Shown here: one piece after another, positions 1 through 11,597 of the stretch
Layout: every line of letters starts with the position of its first letter
Numbering within the stretch: the stretch's first letter is position 1
Assembly (NCBI GenBank): GCA_022385755.1
Contig: MU278353.1
Span: forward strand, 891,000-954,999
DNA length: 64,000 nt
Reading direction: 5' to 3'
Source: Trametopsis cervina
Taxonomy: Eukaryota > Basidiomycota > Agaricomycetes > Polyporales > Irpicaceae
The notes under the pieces: generated by a model
Told to the model about the DNA's origin: nothing
Database searches by the model: none
Seen by the model: only the letters and a program-made list of their open reading frames with translations
Program-made: the position numbers and the translations under genes

Positions 1-60
1 GAAAACGAGAAGCATACTGTACTACTGTGCATAAGATGGAATTGAACATCGAGCATTGAT

Positions 61-930
61 TCAGTGGACATAGCGTACCGTGTGCACGCCAAATACGGTC
101 TCGCAGCGGGTTGGACCTGCCATGTCTTCCCGACGAATCCTCGACACTCTGTAAGTATGGCAAGGCACGCCTGCGTTGTCCACGGGGTGCGAGAGATAAG
201 GACGTCCGCGTGAGCTGAGCTGTGCTGTTTTGTGTAAGAAAAGCGCAATAAGATCGAAGTCGTAAACGAGCATGATAAACAACCCATGCCGCACAAGGGT
301 AATGCAGCGGGTGTGCTGAGGCACCGACGATGTATATCCCGCCACATCCACCGACGAAGGCGCGACCTTCCTTCATGTGAGCATATCATGTATGCACGGG
401 GCGCATGAGAGATGAGCCCAGTCCGCGTGAGCTGAGCTATAAAAGAAGGCATAATAAGAACATTCATTTGAGCATGCATGATTGGACACACCGCACGACA
501 ATACGGTCTCGTGGCGGGCGTAGTCTTCCGCGGAGCATGGACCCTCACATCGCCTAAGGAATCGACAACCGTGCATCCCGTCACATCCACCGACGAAGAC
601 GCGACCTATGTGTGGGGACGGCATGCACAGGGTGCATGAGAGATAAGCCAGGCCGCGTGAGCTGGACTGTAGAAAGAAGGATATAATAAGAAGGTTAATT
701 TAAACATGATTGAACACACCGTCTCCGTCTGACCATGACTGGACACACCACACGACGCTACGGTCTCGTAGCGGGTGTAGTCGTTCATGTCGCACGAATC
801 CTCACACCGCCTTAGGAATCGACAGACGTACTTCCCGCCATATCCGCCGACGAAAACGCGATGTTTGTGTAGGAACATCATGCATGATGTTTTCAAGCGA
901 TAAGCTCGCCCGTGTGACCTGAGCTGGATA
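61..930. repeat. Degenerate tandem repeat array, about four units
   Basis: The block 'ccgcgtgagctgagct' recurs near 206, 423, 653 and (diverged) 909, so the spacing is 217, 230 and 256 bp. A second anchor, 'ccaccgacgaaggcgcgacc' and variants, recurs near 347, 588 and 848, and 'tacggtctcg' recurs near 95, 497 and 760. The units share order and orientation, so this is a tandem array with indels. On the minus strand two units translate to related peptides (RVFVGG, CRFLRRCE and SCGVS motifs), but the copies lie in different reading frames, so I do not call a gene. It could be subtelomeric or a decayed minisatellite-like block. Confidence 0.75.
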
Positions 931-1382
931 CAAAACAAATGAGATCGAAGAGAGAAGGGCTAGCTGGACATACCGTGCAGTACGAACACGCAGTTAGCCT
1001 ATTCTGGCCATAGCCGTGGACGCAGAAAACCCCGCATGTATCGCACCAAATCGAGGCTAATGCGTCCTTGAAGCAGTGACGACTATCTCCAGCTCTCGTC
1101 TGTCCGAACGGATAAAAGCATCCGTACATTGGGACGGACCGATTTGAACAGCGGGGTAGCTTCTAGACCAGGTCTTCGGCCAGTTGGTAGCCCCCGTAAG
1201 AGGCTCGCCGTCCGTCTCATCGCCATATGTGCGTACGCGCATGTATGCGCCCCTCGCAGCGGCACCACTCACCTGAATAGCGGCTTCGCGCCTCCGGGAA
1301 CTCAGACTGCACAACGCACATTCGACCAGCAAAGCAAAAACGCGTGAAATATTCGTGGGTACGTGTGCGTGAATGGCATTCG
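931..1382. other. Intergenic, no gene seen
   Basis: Sequence between the tandem array and the 3' end of GOT1. It should contain the GOT1 3' UTR. Reading frames here are short and none resembles a protein I recognise. Confidence 0.5.
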
Positions 1383-2076
1383 CTAGACTACAGACGTGCG
1401 CGAGCCTGCTACGCGGTCTGCAACCTGCCGGGTCATCTCGCGTCAGCCACACCCGAGAGAGACATATGAGGGGAGAAGGAGGACTCACGTCTCTGATATA
1501 TGGGAGCTGGAGCAGACTGCCGACGAAGGGCAGCTGACGCAGGAAGGTGAGTATGACGGGGAAGAAATCCCTGCACGGCGCGTCAGGTGTCAGTCAAAAC
1601 GGAGCGCGCGTAGACGGTGAAGGCGAAGAGGAAGGGGACGCACCCGAAGAGGTTGAGGAACCCGAACGTCTCGACGACGACGCCGACAAAGGGCCATTTG
1701 AGGAAGACGAGGAGGATGCCGCCGACGAAACACGCCGTCCCGCGCAGCTTCTGCTTGCGCGCGAAGAAGTAGAACGTCTTTTGGGGCCCGATGATGAGTG
1801 TTAGGCCCGAGAGGAAGAGGAGCTGTGTGCGTCGTATCAGCGTCAGCGGCGGTTGTAATGACGGGGAGGAGGGAGAAGGAGGGTGGGGGACGTACGTTTC
1901 CGAGGGCGAGGAGGGCACCGTCGAAGAAGAGGACGACGCCGAGGAGCATGAACAGCCCGCCGAACGTCGTCAGCGCCACGCCGATCTCTGTTCGCAACCA
2001 AAGAGCGGGTGAGTCCTCGATAGGTACGGCATGTACGGCAGCGGACAAACTGACTTTGGGCATCCGTAAGCCACAT
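1383..2076 (-). CDS. GOT1: Got1 vesicle transport protein
   Basis: Small tetraspanning membrane protein of the Got1/Sft2 group, known in yeast to act in ER-to-Golgi and Golgi membrane traffic. I model five exons: 2076-2055, 1987-about 1886, 1822-1644, 1570-about 1489 and 1424-1383. Phases join without conflict, giving about 138 residues, the usual family length. The start reads MWLTDAQKIG, the typical Got1 N-terminus. Four hydrophobic segments follow: one in exon 2 (FGGLFMLLGVVLFF), two in exon 3 (FLSGLTLIIG and GGILLVFLKWPFVG) and one around FFPVILTFLRQLPFVG. The KTFYFFARKQK loop is characteristic. The frame ends SRTSVV then TAG. Identification is firm; the exon 2 and 4 boundaries could move by a few bases. 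Confidence 0.95.
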
Positions 2077-2675
2077 GGTTGTGCAAGTGTCGGGAGGGAG
2101 GTGGCGGGTACGGTACTACGACTCGGAGCGGGTTGGTGGGACGCGGTGTGTATGCGTGTGCGTGGGTGTGGGTGTCTTTCCTCTGTGCACGGCGTGCGTT
2201 GGTGGTGAGTAACGTCGAGTAGCGTTGAGCAAGCGGAGGAGGGAGGGAGCGTGAAGATTGTGTACGTGTCCGCGGTCAACGTTCACAGCGTTGGGAAGCG
2301 CGCACCGTGTTCTTTGGCGCTTTGGACGCACTCTGTATCTCATCCACCTCGACTGTTACACTGTACGATACGGCTACGTCTCCGCTACGTACCTAGCGCA
2401 GATGATCACCGTGACGGACGTCATGGGTGAGCGGGCGATTTAGCACATTGCATCATATCGCGTCTGGCTTTGAGCTTCCTCACAGTGACATCGCACGTTG
2501 AATGCCGCCACAGGACATGAACAGACAGACGGGACTCGCCAAATGTCAACTTGACTGCGCACCCACACTCAACGTTTCGCACGGGGGAAGATGCTGGAAT
2601 GCAGAGGACAGGGGAAATGCATGTCCTACACAATACTGAGAGCTAAACACGAGCGAAACCGCATACATCCAAGCA
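2077..2675. other. Intergenic, GOT1 5' side and UTP6 3' side
   Basis: Holds the upstream region of GOT1 and the 3' flank of UTP6, both transcribed leftward. Short GT-rich runs occur near 2150-2175. I see no gene. Confidence 0.5.
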
Positions 2676-5066
2676 TCACGCGTTCTCCTGCATCTCAACA
2701 TCCTCGTCTTCCTCCTGTTGTTCGCTCTGTCTTGACGACTCGAACCCCTCAAGGACCTTCCTCCACCCATCATCCAGCGCCTGGCGTTGCGTCCCAGCCT
2801 CTCCCCTCGCTCGCAGAACAACGTCAGCCGCCTCCTTCCCGTTTCCCTTCTGCAACAGCCATGTAGCCCAAGCCAACGATGCGCTAGCGCTATCTCGCCG
2901 TCTCCACATGTCATAGACCGCCTTCAGCACCTCTTCCGATTGCAATTGAGGCTCCAGTGACGTCTCGGCATGGAAAAACGCCTCGAAGGTCGATGCCGAG
3001 AGTAGATAGGCTGATGATAGCTCTTGGATGTATGACAGTCTGGACTGTGGCGTGGCGAGCTTCGTGAAGACACTGGTGCATTGCTGAAGGAGCCCGTCGT
3101 GAACGGTGCGGAAGGAGGGCGCGTCTTGCATGCGCATGCTCTCGCTGAGAAGCGTCTATATACAATTCAGCGTTAGAGCCAGACGAGATTCGCAAAGTAC
3201 GAACCTTCAAAAACGTCGATCGCACTTGAGCTTCGTCAGCAGAATCCGACAAACCCCAAAGCCACACGTCAAGCACCCCGTCTCCGTGTACCAGCGACCT
3301 TGCCGCCCGACACGATTCGCGGAGAACCGTCTCGCCGACATTGAACGCCTTTTCGGCCTCCAATCGTGCCAACCATACCCGCGCGTCCGTCTTTGCAGGG
3401 GCAGACGCTGTGTAACGCTTGGGAAGCGGGGAGATGTGTTTGGTATACGGCAGCAGCGCGTGCAATGTGCGGTTGCGCGCAACAAGGTGGAGGTGTGTGG
3501 ATAGGAGGGGTGAAGGTGCTGAGATGTCGGTCTTTTTGTCGGTTAGCTTTTGTATGAGGGCGTGCAGCGACGTCAAAAGATAGACTTGCTGTCGGTGCAC
3601 GATGTTAGTTAAATAGATAAAAAGAACGCAGAATGGTATATGATCAACCACATACCAAAGACGCGTCTGTACCCTCTTTTTGTACCCACTCCTCAACGAA
3701 CCCTGCATACGCTTCGGCCATACTATCCGCGTCATGTGAGGGGGACGCCATCCATGCATGGCTGACTGCAGACGAGAGCTGCTCGTTCGCAAGCTTCAAA
3801 GAGTCCACCAGGGCCGCCCCGTCCAATCCAGGTAGCAAGTGGCGTGTTGCAGATAAACGCGCTGTTACAGGGTCGGTAGGCAGGACCTGTTGTGCGAGTG
3901 TATGGAGGTGACGCAATAACGATTCACGGAGCTCAGCGGTGGTGGGGTAACTCATGAACAGCCCGTGTAAAGCCGTGATGAGTTCTGCCTTTGGTAGAGC
4001 TGATGCTAGACTTTAGCGGTGTGAGCATGCGAGGGGGGTTGGGCATACCTTTGACTGCATTGGAAACGACAGAGTTCACAATAGCGCCCTGCATGATCTC
4101 CCTGCGAGCCTTTTCTGCTTCGTCGCCTTGCCCGTCAGCGTCGGTCTGCATCTGCTCTACCTCCCCTTCGTTCATTCCATCTTCGATATCCTCGTCCGCC
4201 TGAGCTTTTCCCTTCCCCTTTCCATTCAAGTCAATCCCCAACACACCCCATCTCCTACGCATACTCTCCAAGAATCCGAGCTCCATCCTAGCATATTCCC
4301 TCCACATCTCCACGCTCTCTGCATTGAGCCGGATACCGCGCTGCAGAAGCGTACGCGCAGCGGACGGCGATAAGTGAGAGAGCTCGTGAGAGGCTGCTAG
4401 GATGTACAGCGCCGGTACGTTCGGGTGAAGCTGCAGGGCTCTGCATGACAAGTATAAGCAAACACGCAAACAGAGCTAGGCGAGTGATTGACGTACCGCG
4501 CGGAAATGCGTCCCACGAGCGACCGCGCACCCTCCTTTTTGGCAAGCTCGATGTACTGGATCCAGAGCCCTACATCTGATTTGAACTTCTTCAGCGCACG
4601 CTCGAAGATGTGGAACTGCCGCCGCACAAGAGCATAGTCTGAGACTGACGGGGCGGACCGAGGCAGCTCTGGTCAAGCAGAACCATCCAGCGATTAGAAT
4701 TAGTGACATAGGGTGAGACAAGGGATGCAAGACACGCACTTAGACGTTCGATACGCTTCTTGCGGAGAGCCTCGAGCCCCATTTCGTAGTTTACATAGCG
4801 CAGGTAGTCGTTCTTTTTTGCGATCCTCCGGACGAGCGCGGTCTCGAAGCCGGTTCGTTTCTTCATGATTTGTTTTACTTCTGTCTGTTTTAAACATAAG
4901 TCGCGTAGCAATTCGTACGACACAAATTGACGCACCTGAGTGAAGAGACCTTTCTGCACAAGGTCCTTCAGCTCAGCGAGCATCTTCAGGTATATATAAG
5001 TACACTTGGTTGAACGAGGGAATACTTGTTGCATACCTGCTCTTGCTGAAAGTGAACTCTCTCCAT
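2676..5066 (-). CDS. UTP6: Utp6, U3 snoRNP / SSU processome protein with HAT repeats
   Basis: Utp6 is a subunit of the SSU processome (UtpB subcomplex) needed for 18S pre-rRNA processing in the nucleolus. Eight exons can be joined: the first (5066-5037) encodes MERVHFQQEQ, the second (4983-4936) MLAELKDLVQKGLFTQ, and the third starts at 4884 with TEVKQIMKKRTGFE. This N-terminal block, including RIAKKNDYLRYVNYEMGLE and LRKKRIERL, is the hallmark of the family. Half-a-TPR-like helices follow (RRQFHIFERALKKF, LWIQYIELAKKEG, HPNVPALYILAASHE, ESVEMWREYARMELGF). An acidic low-complexity stretch (about 4090-4230) lies in exon 5. The last exon ends in a Glu/Asp-rich tail (EQQEEDEDVEMQENA). Total about 670 residues, normal for fungi. 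Divergent from the next gene, with 463 bp between starts. Confidence 0.92.
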
Positions 5067-5529
5067 TGCGTTCTACTATGAAGCAACGTTGGCAGAGTTG
5101 TAAGTGATGTTATGCACAACCTCCGTGTGGTGGCGGCCAGTCCGCAAACTTTCACGATTGCACTTCTCGAAAAGGCAATATTGCACGTGGAAGTGGCGGG
5201 GCCGACTCCCGCGCTGCAAATGAACGTGACGAACTGATAACCTTTCTCTTCACACCTGTCTGCGCCACGGTGTGATTATCTCTGCTGCGCGTGGTAGGAT
5301 TTGATATGCTGAACATAGGACTCGACCACGACGACCTCTCCAACGCCCTCGCCTGCACAGGCCTGACACCCCTCAAGTGACCTCTCCGGCAAATAATTTG
5401 ATAGCCTCCCGACGCATAGACTATATTAGGAAGGAGAACCAGCGCAAATCGCCTCTGATGACTAATGTAGAGAGCGCTGGCTCCAGCCGGCCCCTTCAAC
5501 GCTCAACCACAACTACGTCTCTCTTCGCA
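5067..5529. promoter_or_regulatory. Divergent intergenic region between UTP6 and the Ser/Pro-rich gene
   Basis: Starts of two divergent genes flank this segment, so both promoters and 5' UTRs must lie here. I see no distinctive element. An in-frame ATG at 5458 could be an alternative start for the rightward gene. Confidence 0.5.
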
Positions 5530-7034
5530 ATGGCTCCCAAAGCTCATCCGCACCGCGCTGGAGGAGGCCTGACTCGCACACACTCGAGGGGCTCATCAGG
5601 AGGAGGCTCCAGATTAGGCCTGAATAACCTGCAGCTGACAGCGAAGGAGCCAGCGCCTGCAAGATACACTGATAAACAGAAGAAGGCCCACCACTTCGAG
5701 GTATGTGTGCTGCTTTTCCTGCGTCGAGAAATGGGATTTGAGTTTCGTTCCTTTTGTTGCAGGCGAACGGACGAGGTGCCGCCCATATCTCTCGCAACAA
5801 TAGCAGCGTCAGATTGCACCAGAGGGAAAATGCCACTGGCCCTCCACTACGCCGTCCCTCTGGATCGTCTACCACCAAGAGCGGCCTGAAGAACAAGGCA
5901 GGGTTCAGTATCTCGAGTCCTTCGGAAGAGGCGGACGAGGAGGAATGGGTCTCATCTGAGAGCGGCGCGGCCACGCCCAACAACGACTCTGACGCGGAGA
6001 CTGGGTCTACTCCTGTCGAGACGCATAAACCCCGTTTACCCCCGAATTTAGCGTTGGCCAATGGGTTCGCTAAGGACGACCTGCCGACTCCCCGCGCAGA
6101 GATATCTGCGCTTCCGCTCATCGACACCACTCTGCAGCCGGCCAAAAGCGTGCAGGCGACAGACGGTGTCAACGGATCTCATGTTGAACGACGAGATTAC
6201 GCTCCCCAGCCACTCCCCACTCCTCCGCTGACGGCTTTACCCAATCACGAGGACGCCGTAACGAATGAGCCGACGCCGCTAAGACCGTCGACACCCCCTG
6301 TTACGAAGGCCCGCTCGGAGACACATTCGCCTCCTAGAAGATCTCCTACCGATGTTAAACGTCCGATGACACGGCCCCCGTCCGTCACCTCCATTCACAG
6401 CTCGTCCATCCATCCCCTCCGTCCCCATCCCTTGATACGCGCCAACTCCCTAGGTTACGGAGCTGTCCTCGGCGGCCCGGCAAAACCCGCCCCACTAGCA
6501 CCTCTTACCACCGTCCCCCTCCAAACCTCCGTCTCCGAGACGATGGCCTCGTCGCCCACCAGCATGCGCGCCGGCTCACCGACGCTCAGTATGCACGGAG
6601 GCGTCACTTCTCCCGTGCTTTCACATCCTTCTCCTACAATATCAGAGGCTTCGAGACAGCTGCGGAGATCTTCAATCAGCTCTAGAAGCTCCGTGGCGAC
6701 CATGCCCTCAGGCCACCCGATGCAGACCTCCGCCAGCCACGCTCAACTCTCGAAGACGACCAATCATGATCGCCAGAGGACCCTATCGAGCTCCTCGACC
6801 CTGGCTGCGCTTTCGAGCCTAAATCTAAGTCGCCGTCCCGCGCAGTCGCCGACGAAGACCGCACTGCAGCAAATGGTCGTCTACCTCCCTTCGGTAGATC
6901 AGGCTTCGCAGACGGAGCATATCCACCCGTTACTTCCTCCACCATATATAAACGCCCATCTCACGATGCTGGCGTATCGCAATCCCCTGGCCGAGTCGTA
7001 TGACCGAGTAATGCGGGCGAAGAACGCCCGGTGA
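5530..7034 (+). CDS. Uncharacterised Ser/Pro-rich low-complexity protein
   Basis: Two exons, 5530-5700 and 5763-7034, joined in phase 0 (GAG|gtatgt ... ttgcag|GCG), giving about 480 residues. The ATG at 5530 has a good context (cgcaATGGC); an in-frame ATG at 5458 is the alternative. The N-terminal 90 residues look the most protein-like: a basic stretch, then KKAHHFE, RGAAHISRNNSS and an acidic motif with EEWVSSESG. The rest is rich in Ser, Pro and Thr, with many SP and TP dipeptides that could be proline-directed kinase sites. The last 55 residues (QMVVYLPS, HPLLPPPYINAHLTMLAYR) are more hydrophobic and may be a conserved C-terminal motif. I do not recognise a domain and assign no function. 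Confidence 0.75.
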
Positions 7035-8454
7035 AGGACGATCGCATTCGATGCGATCTGCTTATGTGCTCGGGATATTGGTGTGTGGCTCCTGTGGACT
7101 GTGTGTGCCCCGATATTTACGATGCCTGCTTTACGACAGGTTGCAGAACAGTTTCTATTCATTGCACGACCCATTAACATTATTTTATCGTCTACCCTCG
7201 CATGACCGTCCCCTCGTTCTGCGCATTCTCTCTCGCTCCGCCGTTGGCGGCGGTGCAGTCACTGCCATTTGTACTTCTAGCGCAACACTCCATTGCTTCG
7301 GTATACCACTGTTTACTCTGACACTCCCTTGTCCCGTGTATTACACCTATACGTCTTTTCGAGTGCATGCATGAATGGACCGTTCATCCTCTGAAACTTC
7401 ACATTTACTTTCTGGCCTTGTACTACCATCTTTTTGCCGACTGATTGATCCATACAACGTATCCGGTAAGTACTACGTACGATAACCTATCCATAGTTAC
7501 AGCCTCTTCAATGAATCGCTAACGCTGCGTTCGCAATAACGACACTTAGCAACATCATTAGAGCAAGGAAGATCGAAAGCCCACTGTTGTGGTTGAGCTC
7601 TTTGCGGCGCGCTCATATCTACGCCAGTTGTCACCCGAGTACCGGAGGAGAGCACAGGACGAGCAGATAGGTGAGCCGCGCAATTACGCGTACTCCGTAC
7701 GTCGATGCGACCGTGAAACATTTTCGAGGATATTACATAGGTCGCCGCCGCCATACAACAGGTCCCATGGCCAGTGGTAGCATGCTAGCCAAGTAGACGA
7801 AGCGTATTCCGAACCGTTACAGTAAAATACGTATGAGATAAGTGTCCTCTCTGGCTTTATCCAGCCAACCGCCTCCAGAGTAGCCAGCACGTCAAAATAA
7901 GCGGTGCGTGCCTTCGCCACGAACATCACGCCCGTACACAACACACCCAGCTTGCGAATGAGCCGAGACAGCCCTCGACACCGGTAAATTGAAACGTCTT
8001 GGTGCCTGTTAGGCTATCATTACGCTATATGCCTGCTATACGTTATAGCGGCTGCGTACTACGCGACGTCGCTGGCGTAGTGGATGATACAACCGACGGC
8101 GGGCCGAGAAACAAGGATTTTATGTAAGAAGACGAGTCTCCGTGATATCTGTGGGAGATCCAAGGTTGCAAACTCGCCCTGGTTGTGATACGAGGCCACC
8201 AAATTTACCGGTTGAATGTGGACGCGGCAAAATCAGGGCTGCTATCTGTAGAATGCCGACGGTTGCACTCCCGAAGAGGAAAGGCGGGACAGCGTTTGGT
8301 TAGATCGATCGGTCACCGCTGGTGGCAGCGTCGGTTGGCTGCTACAGCCAGAGCTCGAAACTTTATCTTATATTGATGATTTTCGTGGTCAGTTGTGGGT
8401 GGACTCCCGCTCTTCCCCACAAGCTTGTCTGTCAATTTCCTTATCGCGTCGCCT
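7035..8454. other. Intergenic, about 1.4 kb without a convincing gene
   Basis: Contains the 3' flank of the Ser/Pro-rich gene (to about 7400) and the upstream region of the G-alpha gene. A minus-strand frame of 86 codons at 7684-7944 has no family resemblance and no supporting exons. Nothing else stands out. Confidence 0.45.
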
Positions 8455-10485
8455 ATGCCAGCAAGCAGGCGTAGTGTGAGCGAAGAGTGGCCGCCTCGTA
8501 CTTCCTTGGACAATGGAGAGCCGTCGGCGGCGCGGCTGGAAGCGGAGAGAGAAGCAAAGAGGGTCAAGTACGCGGAGATTGTGCTTCCAGCGTTTGCTGA
8601 GTGCTGACCCACTTCTGCTAGCGATGAGATTGACCGGCTCATTGAACATGACAGACAAGAGCTGAAGAAGCGTCGGCCTCAGGCTAAGCTTCTGCTTCTT
8701 GGTACGTATCCATCGTGTGACTCTGATACGAGATAATCCTAGCTGACACCTCCGCGTTGAACCTTGATAGGACAATCCGAGGCAGGAAAGTCCACGCTGC
8801 TGAAGAACTTTCAGCTACTGTTCGCCCCGGCAGCCTTCGAGGCTGAGGCGGAAGCATGGCGGGCCGTCATTCACTACAACCTGGTCCGTGCCGTCAACTT
8901 CATCGTCGAAGTCCTCGGGACACCTGCTCCCCCTGCTTCCGATACCTCGAGCACAGTCAGCCGAAGCTTGTCGAGTATGTCGAATTACAGCAGTGGGCGA
9001 ATCGGCACTGCCGACCGTGTTCGAGCATTACGAATGAGGCTGTCGCCCTTGCGACAGGTTGAGCTTATGTTGCACGAGAGAATATCTCCTGAGAGCTCAT
9101 CGACTTCCTCGACTGCTTGTGTCGGGTCCCTCGATGATTTCAACCCTCCACGGAAAAGCTTCGAGCGATCGCTCGACACTTCCATCCGCGCCAGACCAGG
9201 CTGGAAAGCGCTGTCCAGGTTGAGACGTCCCACTTCCACTACTCAGGACGAGCTGCTTAACTCTCGGCAAGTTATCGATGCATGCAGAGACGATATCGTT
9301 GCATTGTGGACGGATCAGTCTGTTCGGGAGGAGCTTTCGAAACGCGATACGAAGCTGGAAGATTATCACATCTAGTAGGCACCCAGCGCTTTTGATACAG
9401 TCTCACTCATTGAATTCTGGTCCAGCTTCTTAAATAATGCGCCGCGTATTGCTACCACGAAGTATATGCCGAATGCACAAGATATACTACGGGCCCGGGT
9501 ACAGACCATAGGTGTCGAGGAACATCGTTTGGTCCTGGAGACAGGTGAGATTGCGGTCGAGCATGGCGATTCCGCCTGCTCAAACATACTGAACAGCACG
9601 TCCAGGAGACGAATGGATATTTTATGATGTCGAAGGACGTCGTTGCCAGAGAAGTAAGTGGCTGTCAACTATCTTAGGTCACTGTTCACTGACGTTTCTC
9701 AGCGGTTTGGGCTGCATATTTCGACGACGGTTGGTACTCATAGTCTGCGCATGATACTTCCTGCTTACCAGTCTGAGCAGTCAACGCTATGATCTTCTTG
9801 TCCCCCATCTCGCATTTCGATGTCTTCCTGAAGGAGGATCCGACGATCAATAGCATGGCATGTTTCCCTTACTTGGGAAATATTCTCTGTTTTGGCTGAA
9901 TTACTTCCACCAGATGGATTCCTTCGCTCTTTGGAAACAGATCTGCGAGAGCAAGCTTTTAGCAAAAGCTACATTTATCTTATTCCTCAACAAGATGGAT
10001 CTTTTGGACAAGAAGCTGAAGTCTGGTACGTGTAGAGCATATCGTATCGCATCCGCCGTCTGACACTTGCATAATCCCGCAGGCGTACAATTCTCTTCGT
10101 ATGCGTCTTCATTCAAGGACCAGCCTAATGACGTGGAGCACGTGGCTTTATGTACGCGGAGTGGCCTGCACCTTTCGGCTCTTGCTCATGATTCATTCCT
10201 TCCTTAGACTGCAAACGCAAATTTCTTAATGTACACAGGCAATCGTCCCCCGAACCTCGCCAATTACATATTCATACTTCATGTGCTATCGTAAGTAAAT
10301 TCTTCCTTGCTTGAGATGCGAAAGCTGAACCACCATATTTCCAGGACACCGCGTTCATGGGGGGCCTTTTAGCTCGAGGTATGCTATGAAGAACCCGACT
10401 GTCTCTTCCTTGCTAATTGCATGCCTCACACCCAGTGAAAGACGCTATATTCCTGGATATGCTTCGTGAGACCGACCTGGTGTAG
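8455..10485 (+). CDS. Divergent heterotrimeric G-protein alpha subunit
   Basis: Twelve exons fit: 8455-8567, 8622-8701, 8771-9374, 9426-9544, 9606-9653, 9703-9729, 9781-9857, 9914-10025, 10083-10151, 10208-10290, 10345-10378, 10436-10485. All phases close, giving 471 residues. The P-loop GQSEAGKST is near residues 65-73. The helical domain is enlarged by a Ser-rich insert (about 100-230). Switch I has RARVQTIGVEEH, which keeps the Arg finger and the Mg-binding Thr. Switch II reads DVEGRRCQR where canonical subunits have DVGGQRSER, so the first Gly is Glu and the catalytic Gln is Arg. NKMD (G4) and TSCAID (G5) follow, and the protein ends LRETDLV. No N-terminal MGxxxS myristoylation motif is seen. 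The intron at 9858 needs a GC donor. Clearly G-alpha fold; signalling role unknown and GTP hydrolysis probably slow. Confidence 0.9.
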
Positions 10486-11597
10486 TTTCCTGGTGGAACT
10501 GCTGGCAGACCTTGTCAATAATGTATTGCTATTTGTATTCATCGGGATCTTTTATTATCTACCTGCATGCGTCAGGTAGCCTGTGATATGGTACTACTGA
10601 TGTCTTTAGTATTTCAAGACTATCATTTGTATATCGTCTGCTACACTTATTATTAATAAATCATGGCGGTTTGCGGATCTGTCGTTGGTCTACCCTTATA
10701 AAATTACAATTAATCTTCCGTGTGGTAATATGGCTATGAGAACTAGTCTCCAGTAGTCGCGGCTATTGTAGGTTCAATCTTCGCGCCACGGTGCCCCGAT
10801 AGCAGCACCGAGCAAGATTTATTACTCATGAGAGTTCAGTTGTGTGAAGAGCAACAATCTGGGATTATCTACCAGGGGCACGGTATGAGTGCAGTAAATA
10901 CGCACCTGGTACTCAGCAATACTAGGACAGGGTTCAGCTGTGATTGCCCGATGACATCGTGGTGGTAATGCAAACTCAACTAAGGAACTCCCGGAGACTG
11001 AAAGTATCTATCTTCGTGCTGTACTGGACAGTAGCTATAAAGAGTGACCTAACACACTGGGTAGGACACTATGTATAAGGCGTTATCCACCCTTGTATCA
11101 GCTGTAGTTACAACCACTCTACAGAGCGGAGATGGTAGTGGGAGGACAACCGTGGCGGCGAAGGCCGAGAACTTTGTGGCGTCAGCGTTTAGCATTTAGC
11201 GACTGTCGCTCGCACACTTCGATCCATATGATTAACCAGTATGAGGACGCACACCCCACTTCGACTGTATCGGTAGGTGCGTTGAGATCTTCTCGTGCTC
11301 GATTAGACACAACTTACGATTCTATCTAATAAACAGCAAGATGTCAATAAATCTCGTCGACGGACTTGCGCGGTATCCCGAAAAGGTCATCTCTTCTGCC
11401 GAATAACTTAACGACAAGTACACAATGGTGAGCTCGGAACAGATCATATGACAGCCATGACTAATAGGTACACATTTGCTGACTTCCCTTCATTAGCAGC
11501 CGCCTGAGCACACGCGCGCCATCCCCCAACTACGCGGTGTAGGACGCGTCTAATATGCTCTCCCCATAGCCTCCACTCCTTCTACAGAAAGGGAATA
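10486..11597. other. Intergenic, about 1.1 kb
   Basis: AT-richer than the flanking genes up to about 10750, then mixed. Frames are short and unrelated to known families. I checked the 'ggttcaatc' near 10770 as a tRNA T-arm; the flanking stem does not pair. Confidence 0.45.

Noticed and set aside
7684..7944. 86-codon minus-strand open frame
   Set aside because: No domain, no good splice neighbours and no homology pattern I know; likely chance.
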